From Agromyces marinus (lineage in GTDB: Bacteria; Actinomycetota; Actinomycetes; Actinomycetales; Microbacteriaceae), in the NCBI RefSeq assembly GCF_021442325.1, contig NZ_CP087879.1, forward strand, positions 1,240,001 to 1,304,000: a stretch of 64,000 nt of DNA, written 5' to 3'. This document shows, piece after piece, positions 8,287 through 15,919 of the stretch (position 1 is its first letter; every line of letters starts with the position of its first letter). A program made the position numbers and the translations under genes. The notes beneath the pieces were generated by a model. The model was not told the DNA's origin. It ran no database searches and saw nothing but the letters and a program-made list of their open reading frames with translations.

Positions 8287-9669
8287 GTGAACGGCGCCGT
8301 CGACCTCCAGCTCGGTGAGCCCGACCTCACCTTCCGCGCCGCAGGCGACACGCTCGTTCGCAGGACCGTGCTCCCGTCCGGCATCCGCGTGCTCACCGAG
8401 CAGGTGCCCGGAAGCCGGAGCGCGACCATCGGCTTCTGGGTCGCGGTCGGCTCGCGAGACGAGCACCCCGCAGACAGCGGCCACCCCGCGACCTTCGGTT
8501 CGACGCACTTCCTCGAGCACCTCCTGTTCAAGGGCACCGGCACGCGCAGCGCCCTCGACATCGCGGTCGCCGTCGACGCGGTCGGCGGCGAGCACAACGC
8601 CGTGACGGCGAAGGAGTACACGTGCTACTACGCCAAGGTGCAGGACCGCGACCTGCCCATGGCCGTCGACGTGCTCGCAGACATGTTCACCTCGTCGGTG
8701 CTCGACGTCGACGACTTCGAGTCCGAGCGCGGGGTCATCCTCGAGGAACTCGCGATGGCCGGCGACGACCCGGCGGATGTCGCGAACGAACGCTTCTTCG
8801 AGGCGGTGCTCGGCTCGCACCCGCTCGCGCGCCCCATCGGCGGCGACGCCCACACGATCGGCGCCGCCACCCGCGACGCGGTCCGGGAGCACTACCGTGC
8901 GTGCTACCGGGCGCCCGACCTCGTCGTGACGGCCGCGGGCGCCGTCGACCACGACGAACTCGTCGCCGGCCTGTCCGCCGCGCTCGTCGCCGCAGGCTGG
9001 GACCTCGAGGCGGTCGCGCCGCCGGTCGACCGCCGCGCGACGGAGGTCGCGCTCCTCGAGGGGCGCGCACCGCTGACCGTCGTCGAACGACCCGGCGAGC
9101 AGGCCCACCTCGTGCTCGGCGTGCCGGGCCTCGTGGCCACCGACGAACGACGCAGCGTGCTCAGCGTGCTCAGCACCATCTTCGGCGGCGGCATGTCGTC
9201 GCGACTCTTCCAGCAGATCCGCGAGCAGCGCGGGCTCGCCTACGCGGTGTACTCGTTCGCGCCCGGCTACTCGGATGCGGGCGTGTTCGGCATGTACGCG
9301 GGGTGCGCGCCGAAGAACGCCGCGACCGTCGCCGCGCTCATGCGCACCGAGCTCGAACGTCTCGCCCACCACGGCGTGACCGACGAGGAACTCGCGCGCG
9401 CGACCGGGTACCTCGGGGGAGCGTCCGCGCTCGCGCTCGAGGACTCCGACACGCGCATGTCGAGGCTCGGCCGCGCCGAGCTCGCCCTGGGGGAGTTCTC
9501 CGACCTCGACGAGGCGTTGCGCCGCGTCGGGCGCGTCACCGCCGACGACGTCCGGGCGCTCGCCACGGAACTGGCCGCCAGGCCGTTCTCACTCGCCGCG
9601 GTCGGCCCCGTCGACGAATGGATGTTCCGATCCGTCGTCGACTCGCCCGAAGCCCGACCCGTCGCCTGA
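8287..9669 (+). CDS. Zinc protease of the M16 (insulinase/MPP) family
   Basis: 460 residues, one M16 unit pair. The inverted zinc motif HxxEH is at residues 74-78 (HFLEH), with the third zinc-ligand region FESERGVILEEL further on. The C-terminal half has the glycine-rich GGGMSSRLFQQIREQRGLAY segment that closes over substrate. In actinobacteria this gene (often called pepR) lies between pnp and dapB, and dapB does follow two genes later here. Substrate unknown; probably a cytosolic oligopeptidase, as no signal peptide is seen. The GTG start is chosen because of the adjacent -10 element and because it opens right before the conserved domain. Confidence 0.92.
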   Translation: MNGAVDLQLGEPDLTFRAAGDTLVRRTVLPSGIRVLTEQVPGSRSATIGFWVAVGSRDEHPADSGHPATFGSTHFLEHLLFKGTGTRSALDIAVAVDAVGGEHNAVTAKEYTCYYAKVQDRDLPMAVDVLADMFTSSVLDVDDFESERGVILEELAMAGDDPADVANERFFEAVLGSHPLARPIGGDAHTIGAATRDAVREHYRACYRAPDLVVTAAGAVDHDELVAGLSAALVAAGWDLEAVAPPVDRRATEVALLEGRAPLTVVERPGEQAHLVLGVPGLVATDERRSVLSVLSTIFGGGMSSRLFQQIREQRGLAYAVYSFAPGYSDAGVFGMYAGCAPKNAATVAALMRTELERLAHHGVTDEELARATGYLGGASALALEDSDTRMSRLGRAELALGEFSDLDEALRRVGRVTADDVRALATELAARPFSLAAVGPVDEWMFRSVVDSPEARPVA

Positions 9670-9694
9670 CGACGCCCGACCACAGGACCCGAAC

Positions 9695-10300
9695 GTGCCC
9701 CACCACCTCTACCTCGTCCGACACGGCGAACAGCTCGACGCCGAGCACGGCATGCCCGACGGGCCGCTGTCGCCGCGCGGGCGACGCCAGGCCGAGCTGC
9801 TCGCCGAGCGGCTCGGCGGCATCCCCTTCGACGCCGCCTACCATTCGCCGCTGCAGCGTGCGGCGGAGACCGCCGGGATCATCGCGGAGAAGCTGCCGTC
9901 GCTGACGCCGGAGCCCTCGCCGCTGCTGTTCGACTGCGTCCCCTCGGGGCCCGCACCCGAGACGCCGGCCGCGTACGCCCCGTTCTTCGGCTCCTTCACC
10001 GAACTCGACTTCGAGGCCGGGCGAGCGCAGATGGCCGACGCCAACGCCGAGTTCCTGCGCTCGCACCGCGAGGACCGGCACGACCTGCTGATCACGCACA
10101 ACTTCGTCATCGGCTGGTTCGTTCGCGAGGTGCTCGGGTCGCCCGAATGGCGGTGGGCGACCATCAACCAGGCGAACTGCGGGCTGACGGTGCTCACGCA
10201 GCGCGCGCCCGGACGGCCGTGGACGCTCGTCGTCCACAACGACCTCGCGCACCTGCCGCCCGAACTGCGCACGGGCCTGCCGGAGCCCTACGCGATCTGA
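9695..10300 (+). CDS. Histidine phosphatase (phosphoglycerate-mutase-like) family protein
   Basis: 201 residues. The catalytic RHG motif occurs at once (YLVRHGEQLDAEHG), followed by LSPRGRRQAELLAERL, SPLQRAAETA and the second catalytic histidine in LLITHNFVIGWFV. The family performs phosphoryl hydrolysis or mutase reactions through a phosphohistidine; the substrate cannot be told from sequence. It follows the peptidase by 25 nt and converges on the GNAT gene, with both stop codons in one palindrome. Confidence 0.9.
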   Translation: MPHHLYLVRHGEQLDAEHGMPDGPLSPRGRRQAELLAERLGGIPFDAAYHSPLQRAAETAGIIAEKLPSLTPEPSPLLFDCVPSGPAPETPAAYAPFFGSFTELDFEAGRAQMADANAEFLRSHREDRHDLLITHNFVIGWFVREVLGSPEWRWATINQANCGLTVLTQRAPGRPWTLVVHNDLAHLPPELRTGLPEPYAI

Positions 10301-10313
10301 GCGGGCCCGCTCA
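10298..10313. terminator. Perfect 16-bp palindrome joining two convergent stop codons
   Basis: TGAGCGGGCCCGCTCA is a perfect palindrome whose ends are the TGA of the histidine phosphatase gene (plus strand) and the TGA of the GNAT gene (minus strand). It could act as a short bidirectional terminator stem, though the loop would be tight and there is no U-run. Confidence 0.4.
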
Positions 10314-10799
10314 CGGGCGCGGCCGCACGAGCTTGCCGTACCAGTTCGTGGCGTTCGGGTTGTCGTTGTAGGGCTCGATGGGCTCGTATCCGCTCGACGC
10401 GTACAGCCCGCCGGCCGCGGAGAGGCTCGCGTTGGTGTCGAGCACGAGCTCCTGGGCGCCGAACCCGATCGCGCGCGCCTCGAGCTCCTCGAGCAGGCGG
10501 CGCCCGCCGCCCCGGCCGCGCGCGGGCGGCGCGAGCCAGAGGTGCTTGACCTCGTACCGCACGAGCCCGTCGGTCGACGGGTCGATCCGCCGGATGCCGC
10601 CGCACCCGACCGCGGTCCCGGACTCGTCCTCGATGACGACGAACAGCCCTGCGGGCGGCGTGAACTGCGCGGCATCCGGCCACGTCGGGCGGTACGCACC
10701 CTGCTCGGGCGGGAATCCCGCGGCCCGCTCGGCGAAGTAGTCGCCGAGCAGCCCCTGCGCGTCGGGTGCGGTCACGGCGGCGTCGCGGAAGCGGAGCAT
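10311..10799 (-). CDS. GNAT-family N-acetyltransferase
   Basis: 162 residues. The acetyl-CoA binding loop is visible as RGRGGGRRLLEELEARA (motif A, Q/RxxGxG/A type), with VKHLWLAPPARG strand before it and the ASSGYEPIEPYND end (motif B). It transfers an acetyl group from acetyl-CoA to an unknown amine. It is divergent from dapB with only 33 nt between starts, and a TAGGCT -10 sits 6 nt before the ATG, suggesting a leaderless transcript. Confidence 0.88.
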   Translation of the reverse strand: MLRFRDAAVTAPDAQGLLGDYFAERAAGFPPEQGAYRPTWPDAAQFTPPAGLFVVIEDESGTAVGCGGIRRIDPSTDGLVRYEVKHLWLAPPARGRGGGRRLLEELEARAIGFGAQELVLDTNASLSAAGGLYASSGYEPIEPYNDNPNATNWYGKLVRPRP

Positions 10800-10805
10800 G
10801 ACGCC

Positions 10806-10811
10806 AGCCTA
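10806..10811 (-). promoter_or_regulatory. Putative -10 for leaderless GNAT gene
   Basis: On the minus strand TAGGCT precedes the ATG (10799) by 6 nt. It lies only 8 bp from the divergent dapB -10, so the two promoters must overlap. Confidence 0.5.
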
Positions 10812-10819
10812 CGGGCGGG

Positions 10820-10825
10820 TAGGGT
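10820..10825 (+). promoter_or_regulatory. Putative -10 for leaderless dapB
   Basis: TAGGGT with a 7-nt spacer to the GTG at 10833. The spacing and lack of a ribosome site fit a leaderless dapB mRNA. Confidence 0.5.
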
Positions 10826-10832
10826 GAAGCCC

Positions 10833-11591
10833 GTGACGATCACGGTGGCGGTCGCTGGCGCGACCGGGAAGATGGGGCGCTTGGCGACCCGGCTCATCGA
10901 CGAGGCCGACGACCTCGACCTGCACGCGGGGCTCGACTCGTCGTCGAGCCTCGACGAACTCGCGGGCGCCGACGTCGTCTTCGACGTGACGCACCCGTCG
11001 GCGAGCCCGGCGATCGTCGAGGCCGCGATCGCCGCGGGTGCCGCGGTCGTCGTCGGCACGTCCGGGTGGTCGCGCGAGCGCATCGCCGAGGTCGAGTCGA
11101 GGCTCCGCCGCGAGGAGTCGCCGCGCGGGGTGATCTTCGTGCCGAACTTCTCGGTCGGCAGCGTGCTCGGCTCGGCGTTCGCCGCGATCGCAGCCCGGCA
11201 CTTCGACTCCGTCGAGATCGTCGAGGCGCACCACGCGGGGAAGGTGGACTCGCCCTCGGGCACCGCGGTCCGCACGGCCGAACTCGTCGCCGCGTCCCGC
11301 GGCGACCTCGGCCCCGTCGCCGCCCCGCACGCCGACCAGCGGGCGCGCGGCCAGCTCGTCTCGGGTGTCCCGATCCACAGCCTCCGCATGGACGGCATCC
11401 TCGCCGACCAGCGGGTGCTCCTCGGCGGTCCGGGGGAGAGCCTGCAGATCACGCACTCGACGATCGCGTCCTCGGCGTACGAGGCGGGCATCCTGCTCGC
11501 GGTGCGCCGGGCTGCGACCGCGGACGGCGTCACGGTCGGCCTGGACGCGCTGCTCGGACTCGACACGCTCCTCGACGCGCCCGCCGCATGA
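10833..11591 (+). CDS. dapB: 4-hydroxy-tetrahydrodipicolinate reductase
   Basis: 252 residues. Reduces hydroxy-tetrahydrodipicolinate with NAD(P)H in the lysine/diaminopimelate pathway. The nucleotide-binding motif VAGATGKMGR is at the N-terminus, the cofactor loop GTSGW in the middle, and the catalytic/substrate segments EAHHAGKVDSPSGTA follow. The frame is open far upstream, into the opposite-strand GNAT gene, but the GTG at 10833 directly before the Rossmann strand and 7 nt after a -10 hexamer is the sensible start. dapA (15920) and dapF (28911) are elsewhere in the window. Confidence 0.95.
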   Translation: MTITVAVAGATGKMGRLATRLIDEADDLDLHAGLDSSSSLDELAGADVVFDVTHPSASPAIVEAAIAAGAAVVVGTSGWSRERIAEVESRLRREESPRGVIFVPNFSVGSVLGSAFAAIAARHFDSVEIVEAHHAGKVDSPSGTAVRTAELVAASRGDLGPVAAPHADQRARGQLVSGVPIHSLRMDGILADQRVLLGGPGESLQITHSTIASSAYEAGILLAVRRAATADGVTVGLDALLGLDTLLDAPAA

Positions 11592-12043
11592 GCGGAGCCA
11601 AGCTCGGCGCGATCGTCATGACCGCGCTGCTCGCCCTGTACGTGGTGCTGGTCGGCGCTCGCGCCATCCAGTTCGTGCAGACCGGCGAGCCGGTCGCGAT
11701 CGCGATGGGCGTCGCCCTCATCGTGCTGCCGGTCATCGCCGTGTGGGCGATCTGGCGTGAACTGTCGTTCGGCATCCGCTCGCAGCGTCTCGTGCGCCGC
11801 CTCGAGGGCGAGGGCGCGCTCGACCTCGGCATCCCGGCGCGCCCGAGCGGCCGGGCGGATCGCGATGCGGCGGATGCCGCGTTCGGGCGGTTCCGCGCGG
11901 AGGTCGAAGCCGAACCGGACTCGTGGCGCGCCTGGCTCCGGCTCGGGCTCGCCTACGACGCCGCAGGCGACCGCCGGCGTGCGCGACGGGCGGTGCGCCG
12001 CGCTATCGAGCTGGACCGTTCGGGCGAGCCGGATCAGCACTGA
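11588..12043 (+). CDS. Small membrane protein with a C-terminal TPR-like segment
   Basis: 151 residues starting in the ATGA overlap with the dapB stop. Two hydrophobic helices (about residues 6-24 and 35-55) precede a soluble part with one tetratricopeptide-like unit (WRAWLRLGLAYDAAGDRRRARRAVRRAIEL). Annotated homologues in this dapB-neighbouring position are usually just called TPR or membrane proteins; no function is known to me. Its last 41 nt overlap, tail to tail, the end of the minus-strand epimerase gene. Confidence 0.75.
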   Translation: MSGAKLGAIVMTALLALYVVLVGARAIQFVQTGEPVAIAMGVALIVLPVIAVWAIWRELSFGIRSQRLVRRLEGEGALDLGIPARPSGRADRDAADAAFGRFRAEVEAEPDSWRAWLRLGLAYDAAGDRRRARRAVRRAIELDRSGEPDQH

Positions 12044-12920
12044 GCATCGCGTCGAGGGCCGACTCGATGCTCGGGTGCGCGAACCGGTACCCGTCGTCGA
12101 TGAGCCGCTGCGGGCGCACCTTCTGGCTCGAGAGGATCAGGTCGTCGGCTGCGCGGCCGATGGCGAGCTCGAGGACCCGTTCGGGGACGGGGATCGCGTA
12201 GGGCCGATGCAGCCGTTCGGCGAGCGCCGCCATGACGCGGTCGGCGGTCGCGGGGGTCGGCCCGACCAGGTTCACCGGGCCCGACGCATGCGAGTCGAGC
12301 AGTCGCACGATCGCCCCGACCTCGTCGTCGAGCGAGATCCACGGCCAGTGCTGGCCGCCCGTGCCGAGCCGCCCGGACACGCCGAGCGTGGAGAGCAGTC
12401 GGAGCCGTCGCATCACGCCGCCCGGGCCGATGACGATGCCGCTGCGCAGCAGCACGGTGCGGGTCTGCTCGGGGGCCAGGCGCGCCGCGGCCTCCCATCG
12501 GGCGACGACCTCGGCGAGGAACCCGGTGCCCGCGCTCGAATGCTCCGTCAGCAGTTCGCCGGGCCGGTCGCCGTAGTACCCGACGGCCGAGCCGCTGAGG
12601 AACACGGCGGGCGGGGTTCGCGCCTTGCGCATGGCGTCCGCGAGCGTTCGGGTCGCGCGCACGCGCGACTCGAGGATCTCGTTTCGGTAGCGGCGGGTCC
12701 AGGGGAGCCGCTGAAGTGAGGCGCCCGCGAGGTTCAGCACCGCGTCGACGCGGTCCATGATCGTGAAGTCGATGATCCCCGAACCGGGCGACCACGACAC
12801 CTCGTCGTCGGACTGCGCTCGTCGCCGGACGAGCCGCACCACGTCGTGCCCGTCGCCGGCGAGTCGCTCGCGGACGGCAGAGCCGATGAAGCCGGACGCT
12901 CCGGCGACGAGGACGCGCAC
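12003..12920 (-). CDS. TIGR01777-type epimerase (extended SDR fold, DUF1731 C-terminus)
   Basis: 305 residues. N-terminal Rossmann motif VAGASGFIGSAV, then NLAGASL, the active-site segment SGSAVGYYGDRP (Ser plus YYG) and the C-terminal DUF1731-type end with RPYAIPVPERVLELAIG and VRPQRLIDDGYRFAHP. This family is related to nucleotide-sugar epimerases (YfcH/SulA-like); its substrate is unknown. GTG start at 12920 is 2 nt after the OsmC stop, so both genes form one minus-strand operon. The long same-frame extension upstream is antisense to osmC/thyA and rejected. Its 3' end overlaps the TPR gene by 41 nt. Confidence 0.88.
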   Translation of the reverse strand: MRVLVAGASGFIGSAVRERLAGDGHDVVRLVRRRAQSDDEVSWSPGSGIIDFTIMDRVDAVLNLAGASLQRLPWTRRYRNEILESRVRATRTLADAMRKARTPPAVFLSGSAVGYYGDRPGELLTEHSSAGTGFLAEVVARWEAAARLAPEQTRTVLLRSGIVIGPGGVMRRLRLLSTLGVSGRLGTGGQHWPWISLDDEVGAIVRLLDSHASGPVNLVGPTPATADRVMAALAERLHRPYAIPVPERVLELAIGRAADDLILSSQKVRPQRLIDDGYRFAHPSIESALDAMLSADPARPNGPAR

Positions 12921-12922
12921 CG

Positions 12923-13348
12923 CTACGCGAGTTCCGCCTCGATGGTGATGGTCGTGCCGGCGAGGGCCTTCGAGATCGGGCAGTTCACCTTCGCGTCCTC
13001 GGCGAACGCCTCGAACTCCGCCTCGGTGACCCCCGGCACGCGTGCGCTCACGAGCAGGTGGCTGCCCGTGACGCCTTCGCCCGGCTGGAAGGTCACGGCG
13101 GCGGTCGTCTGGATGCTCTCGGGTGCGTGTCCGGCCTTGGTGAGGATGTTCGACAGCGCCATCGAGAAGCAGGCCGAGTGCGCCGCACCGAGCAGTTCCT
13201 CGGGGTTGGTCGTGCCGGCCTCGCCCTCGGCGCGTGCCGTCCAGTTCACGGCGAACTCGGCGACCTTCGACGAATCGAGTCGCGTCGTGCCCGAACCCTC
13301 GAAGAGGGTTCCCGTCCAGACCGTGGTCGCTTCGCTCGTCAGTGCCAT
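12923..13348 (-). CDS. OsmC/Ohr-family peroxide-reducing protein
   Basis: 141 residues with the two redox cysteines of the family, in GAAHSACFSMAL and KVNCPISKALAG. OsmC/Ohr proteins reduce organic hydroperoxides with the paired cysteines as a thiol peroxidase. The segment NPEELLGAAHSACF is the classic OsmC signature. The ATG has GAGGAGGA at ideal spacing. First gene of the two-gene minus-strand operon with the TIGR01777 epimerase; divergent from thyA. Confidence 0.93.
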   Translation of the reverse strand: MALTSEATTVWTGTLFEGSGTTRLDSSKVAEFAVNWTARAEGEAGTTNPEELLGAAHSACFSMALSNILTKAGHAPESIQTTAAVTFQPGEGVTGSHLLVSARVPGVTEAEFEAFAEDAKVNCPISKALAGTTITIEAELA

Positions 13349-13374
13349 GGGTCCTCCTCGTCGAATGGGTTCCC

Positions 13375-13380
13375 AGCCTA
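13375..13380 (-). promoter_or_regulatory. Putative -10 for the osmC operon
   Basis: Minus-strand TAGGCT 26 nt before the ATG at 13348, predicting a leader of about 19 nt that contains the GAGGAGGA ribosome site. It is 26 bp from the divergent thyA -10. Confidence 0.45.
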
Positions 13381-13406
13381 TCGAGCGGATGCCGCGCCGT
13401 CGGCGT

Positions 13407-13412
13407 TAGCCT
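13407..13412 (+). promoter_or_regulatory. Putative -10 for leaderless thyA
   Basis: TAGCCT with a 6-nt spacer to the GTG at 13419; no ribosome site. Leaderless transcription is inferred. Confidence 0.5.
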
Positions 13413-13418
13413 TGGGCC

Positions 13419-14225
13419 GTGGCCAGCGCGATTCCGACTCCGTACGAAGACCTCCTCCGCGATGTGCTCGAGCACGGCACGCCGAAGGCGGACCGCACCG
13501 GCACCGGAACGCGCAGCGTCTTCGGCCGTCAGCTGCGCTTCGACCTCGCGCAGGGGTTCCCGCTCATCACGACCAAGCGCGTCCACTTCAAGTCCGTCGC
13601 GCTCGAGCTGCTGTGGTTCCTGCGGGGCGATTCGAACGTGCGGTGGCTCCAGGAACGCGGCGTGAGCATCTGGGACGAGTGGGCGGATGCCGCGGGCGAG
13701 CTCGGCCCGGTCTACGGCGTGCAGTGGCGCAGCTGGCCTACCCCGTCGGGCGAGCAGGTCGACCAGATCGCTCAGGTGATCGACGAGATCCGCCGCAACC
13801 CCGACTCGCGTCGGCTCGTCGTGTCGGCCTGGAACCCGGCCGACATCCCCGACATGGCGCTCGCGCCGTGTCATGCGCTGTTCCAGTTCCATGTCGCCGA
13901 CGGCCGCCTCTCGTGCCAGCTCTACCAGCGCAGCGCGGACCTGTTCCTCGGCGTGCCGTTCAACATCGCCTCGTACGCGCTGCTCACGCACCTGATCGCG
14001 CAGCAGACCGGGCTCGAGGTCGGCGACTTCGTGTGGACCGGCGGCGACTGCCACATCTACGACAACCACGTCGAGCAGGTGCGCACGCAGCTCGAGCGCG
14101 ACCCGTACCCGTATCCGACCCTGCGCGTGGCCCCGCGCGCGTCGATCGACGAGTACGAGTTCGCCGACTTCGAGGTCGTCGGATACGAGCACCACCCCGC
14201 GATCCGCGCGGCCGTCGCGGTATGA
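13419..14225 (+). CDS. thyA: Thymidylate synthase (ThyA)
   Basis: 268 residues, typical for ThyA. It methylates dUMP to dTMP with methylene-tetrahydrofolate, releasing dihydrofolate. The catalytic cysteine is residue 151 in [10 protein letters not shown], and [31 protein letters not shown] and [12 protein letters not shown] are the other conserved blocks. dfrA follows with an ATGA overlap, so the enzyme that recycles the dihydrofolate product is co-translated. Confidence 0.97.
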   Translation: MASAIPTPYEDLLRDVLEHGTPKADRTGTGTRSVFGRQLRFDLAQGFPLITTKRVHFKSVALELLWFLRGDSNVRWLQERGVSIWDEWADAAGELGPVYGVQWRSWPTPSGEQVDQIAQVIDEIRRNPDSRRLVVSAWNPADIPDMALAPCHALFQFHVADGRLSCQLYQRSADLFLGVPFNIASYALLTHLIAQQTGLEVGDFVWTGGDCHIYDNHVEQVRTQLERDPYPYPTLRVAPRASIDEYEFADFEVVGYEHHPAIRAAVAV

Positions 14226-14752
14226 GCGGTGACGGCGGCGTGAGCCGAATCGGACTCATCTGGGCGGAGGCGCGCGGGGGAGTCATCGGCGCGGGCGGCG
14301 GCATGCCCTGGCACGTGCCCGAAGACCTGGCGCACTTCAAGCGCACGACCGCCGGATCGCCCGTGATCATGGGCCGGCGAACCTGGGACTCGCTCCCGCC
14401 GAGGTTCCGTCCGTTGCCGGGCCGGGCGAACATCGTCGTGACGCGCCGGGCCGACTGGCACGTCGACGGCGCCGAGCGCGCGGCATCCGTCGGCGAGGCG
14501 ATCGAGCTCGCGAACTCGCACGCGTCGGCCGCAGCGGACGGCCGCATCTGGGTCATCGGCGGCGCCGAGATCTTCGCGCGCACGATCGGCCTGGCCGACC
14601 GCCTCGTCGTCACCGAACTCGACGTCGACGTCGACGGGGACACGTTCGCACCCGACCGCTCGGGCTGGCCGGTCGTGTCGTCCGACCCCGTCGAGGGATG
14701 GCACGACTCGAGCTCCGGCATCCGCTACCGCTTCCTCACCCTCGAGCGCTGA
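14222..14752 (+). CDS. dfrA: Dihydrofolate reductase
   Basis: 176 residues. Reduces dihydrofolate to tetrahydrofolate with NADPH. Conserved parts: [33 protein letters not shown] (with the active-site Glu in PED), [12 protein letters not shown], and [10 protein letters not shown]. Start is the ATG overlapping the thyA stop; a longer open frame running through thyA is rejected. The target of trimethoprim-type inhibitors. A 70-bp palindromic element begins 8 nt after its stop. Confidence 0.96.
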   Translation: MSGDGGVSRIGLIWAEARGGVIGAGGGMPWHVPEDLAHFKRTTAGSPVIMGRRTWDSLPPRFRPLPGRANIVVTRRADWHVDGAERAASVGEAIELANSHASAAADGRIWVIGGAEIFARTIGLADRLVVTELDVDVDGDTFAPDRSGWPVVSSDPVEGWHDSSSGIRYRFLTLER

Positions 14753-14760
14753 CCCGTCGA

Positions 14761-14830
14761 CCGGTCGTCGGACGATCGGGCCGACACGCCGCCCGGTCCC
14801 GGCGCGTCGAACGAATCCTCCGACGACCGG
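14761..14830. repeat. 70-bp palindromic element A (after dfrA)
   Basis: Two 31-nt arms separated by an 8-nt loop (14792-14799); 25 of 31 arm positions pair, the outer 12 perfectly (ccggtcgtcgga). It has the same arm and loop lengths as element B at 15771-15840 and similar sequence, with the shared core GGAKGATTCG. It could be a long-stem terminator of thyA-dfrA or a member of a REP/MITE-like family. No U-run follows. Confidence 0.7.
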
Positions 14831-14921
14831 CCAACCGACCCTGCCTCCACACGCGCGGGCGTGAGGGAGTTGCGCACTGGGGGAAGGTGGGGTGGGCGGA
14901 AACGGCTGCGCGGCGCGCAGC

Positions 14922-15785
14922 ATGTGGGTCATGCCCATCGATCCCGTTCGCGCATGCGCCGCGCTGGGCGGCATCGCCAGCAGGGCCGAACTGCTTCGCG
15001 CGGGTGCGTCGCGCTCGACGATGCACCGGGCGGTGCGGGCGAACGACCTGCTGCGACTGCGCCAGGGGGTGTACGCCGTCGCGGACCTCCCCGACGAAGT
15101 GAGGGCGGCCGCCGCGCACGGCGGCGCGCTCACCTGCGCCCCGCGGCTCCGGTTCGCAGGTCTCTGGCTGCTCGCCGAGCAGCACGGCGTGCACGTCGCG
15201 ATCCCCGGTCGCGGCCGGATGTTCGAGCACGTGGGTTGCGTGTGCGTCACCCACCGGGCCGACGCTCCCGCCAGGGGAGGTATGGTGCCCGTGGTCCATG
15301 CCCTGGCGCATCTGCGGCGTTGCGCGGGCGCGGAGGATTTCGTCGTGGCGCTCGAGTCCGCGTTGCGGCTCGGCGTGCTCGAAGAGCCCGGGCGGGCGGC
15401 GTTGCGCGCGTTGGTCCCGAAGCATGCATGGGCACTCGTCGACGATGCGAGAACGGATGCCGACAGCGGACTCGAGTCGCTGCTGCGCCACCGGCTGAAC
15501 CGTCTGGGAATCTCGCTGCAGTCGCAGGTGAGCATCCCCGGGGTCGGTCGGGTCGACTTCGTCCTGGGAGACCGGCTCATCCTCGAGGTCGACGGGCGCG
15601 ACAACCACGACGGACCGTCGAAACGGCACCGCGACCTGGTGCGGGATTCGGTCGCAGCGGCGCACGGCTTCGACACCCTGCGCTTCGACTACGCCATGGT
15701 CGTCCACGACTGGCCGGTCGTCGAGGCCGCGATCCTCGGCAAGGTCGAGCGGAACCTTCACCTTCGTCGGCCGTACGTCGGATGA
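14922..15785 (+). CDS. AbiEi-like / DUF559 nuclease-domain protein
   Basis: About 287 residues. N-terminal winged-helix-like part (ALGGIASRAELLRAGASRSTMHRAV, then LLRLRQGVYAV) resembles the antitoxin-type domain named AbiEi; the C-terminal part is a DUF559/Vsr-like restriction-nuclease fold with the metal-site pattern VDFVLGDRLILEVDG (Asp...Glu-x-Asp). Many actinobacteria carry such solitary proteins; their role is unknown and no AbiEii toxin lies next to it. It separates dfrA from dapA and is bracketed by palindromes A and B, B overlapping its last codons, so it may be an acquired cassette. Start could be ATG 14922 or 14931; neither has a strong ribosome site. Confidence 0.75.
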   Translation: MWVMPIDPVRACAALGGIASRAELLRAGASRSTMHRAVRANDLLRLRQGVYAVADLPDEVRAAAAHGGALTCAPRLRFAGLWLLAEQHGVHVAIPGRGRMFEHVGCVCVTHRADAPARGGMVPVVHALAHLRRCAGAEDFVVALESALRLGVLEEPGRAALRALVPKHAWALVDDARTDADSGLESLLRHRLNRLGISLQSQVSIPGVGRVDFVLGDRLILEVDGRDNHDGPSKRHRDLVRDSVAAAHGFDTLRFDYAMVVHDWPVVEAAILGKVERNLHLRRPYVG

Positions 15786-15840
15786 TTCGGATGCCGCGCC
15801 GACCTCCCCCGGCGCGCCGCACGAATCATCCGACGATCGG
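15771..15840. repeat. 70-bp palindromic element B (3' end of DUF559 gene)
   Basis: 31-nt arms with an 8-nt loop (15802-15809), 25 of 31 positions paired including cgtcggatgattcg and cgcgccg blocks. It begins 12 nt inside the coding region, so the last codons and stop of the DUF559 gene are part of its left arm. Same architecture as element A about 1 kb upstream. Probably a 3'-end hairpin; a mobile palindrome is the alternative. Confidence 0.7.
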
Positions 15841-15906
15841 CACGTGAGACGGCGGGAGGACGGGGGAGTCGGGCGGCTGGAGGCGAGGCGGGAGGGCGAG
15901 CCGCGA

Positions 15907-15912
15907 TAGCCT
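15907..15912 (+). promoter_or_regulatory. Putative -10 for leaderless dapA
   Basis: TAGCCT followed by 7 nt and the GTG at 15920; no ribosome site upstream. Confidence 0.5.
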
Positions 15913-15919
15913 GTAGGGC

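Noticed and set aside
13058-14221. Upstream extension of the dfrA reading frame through thyA
   Set aside because: DHFR begins at the ATG overlapping the thyA stop; the extension has no homology and covers thyA.
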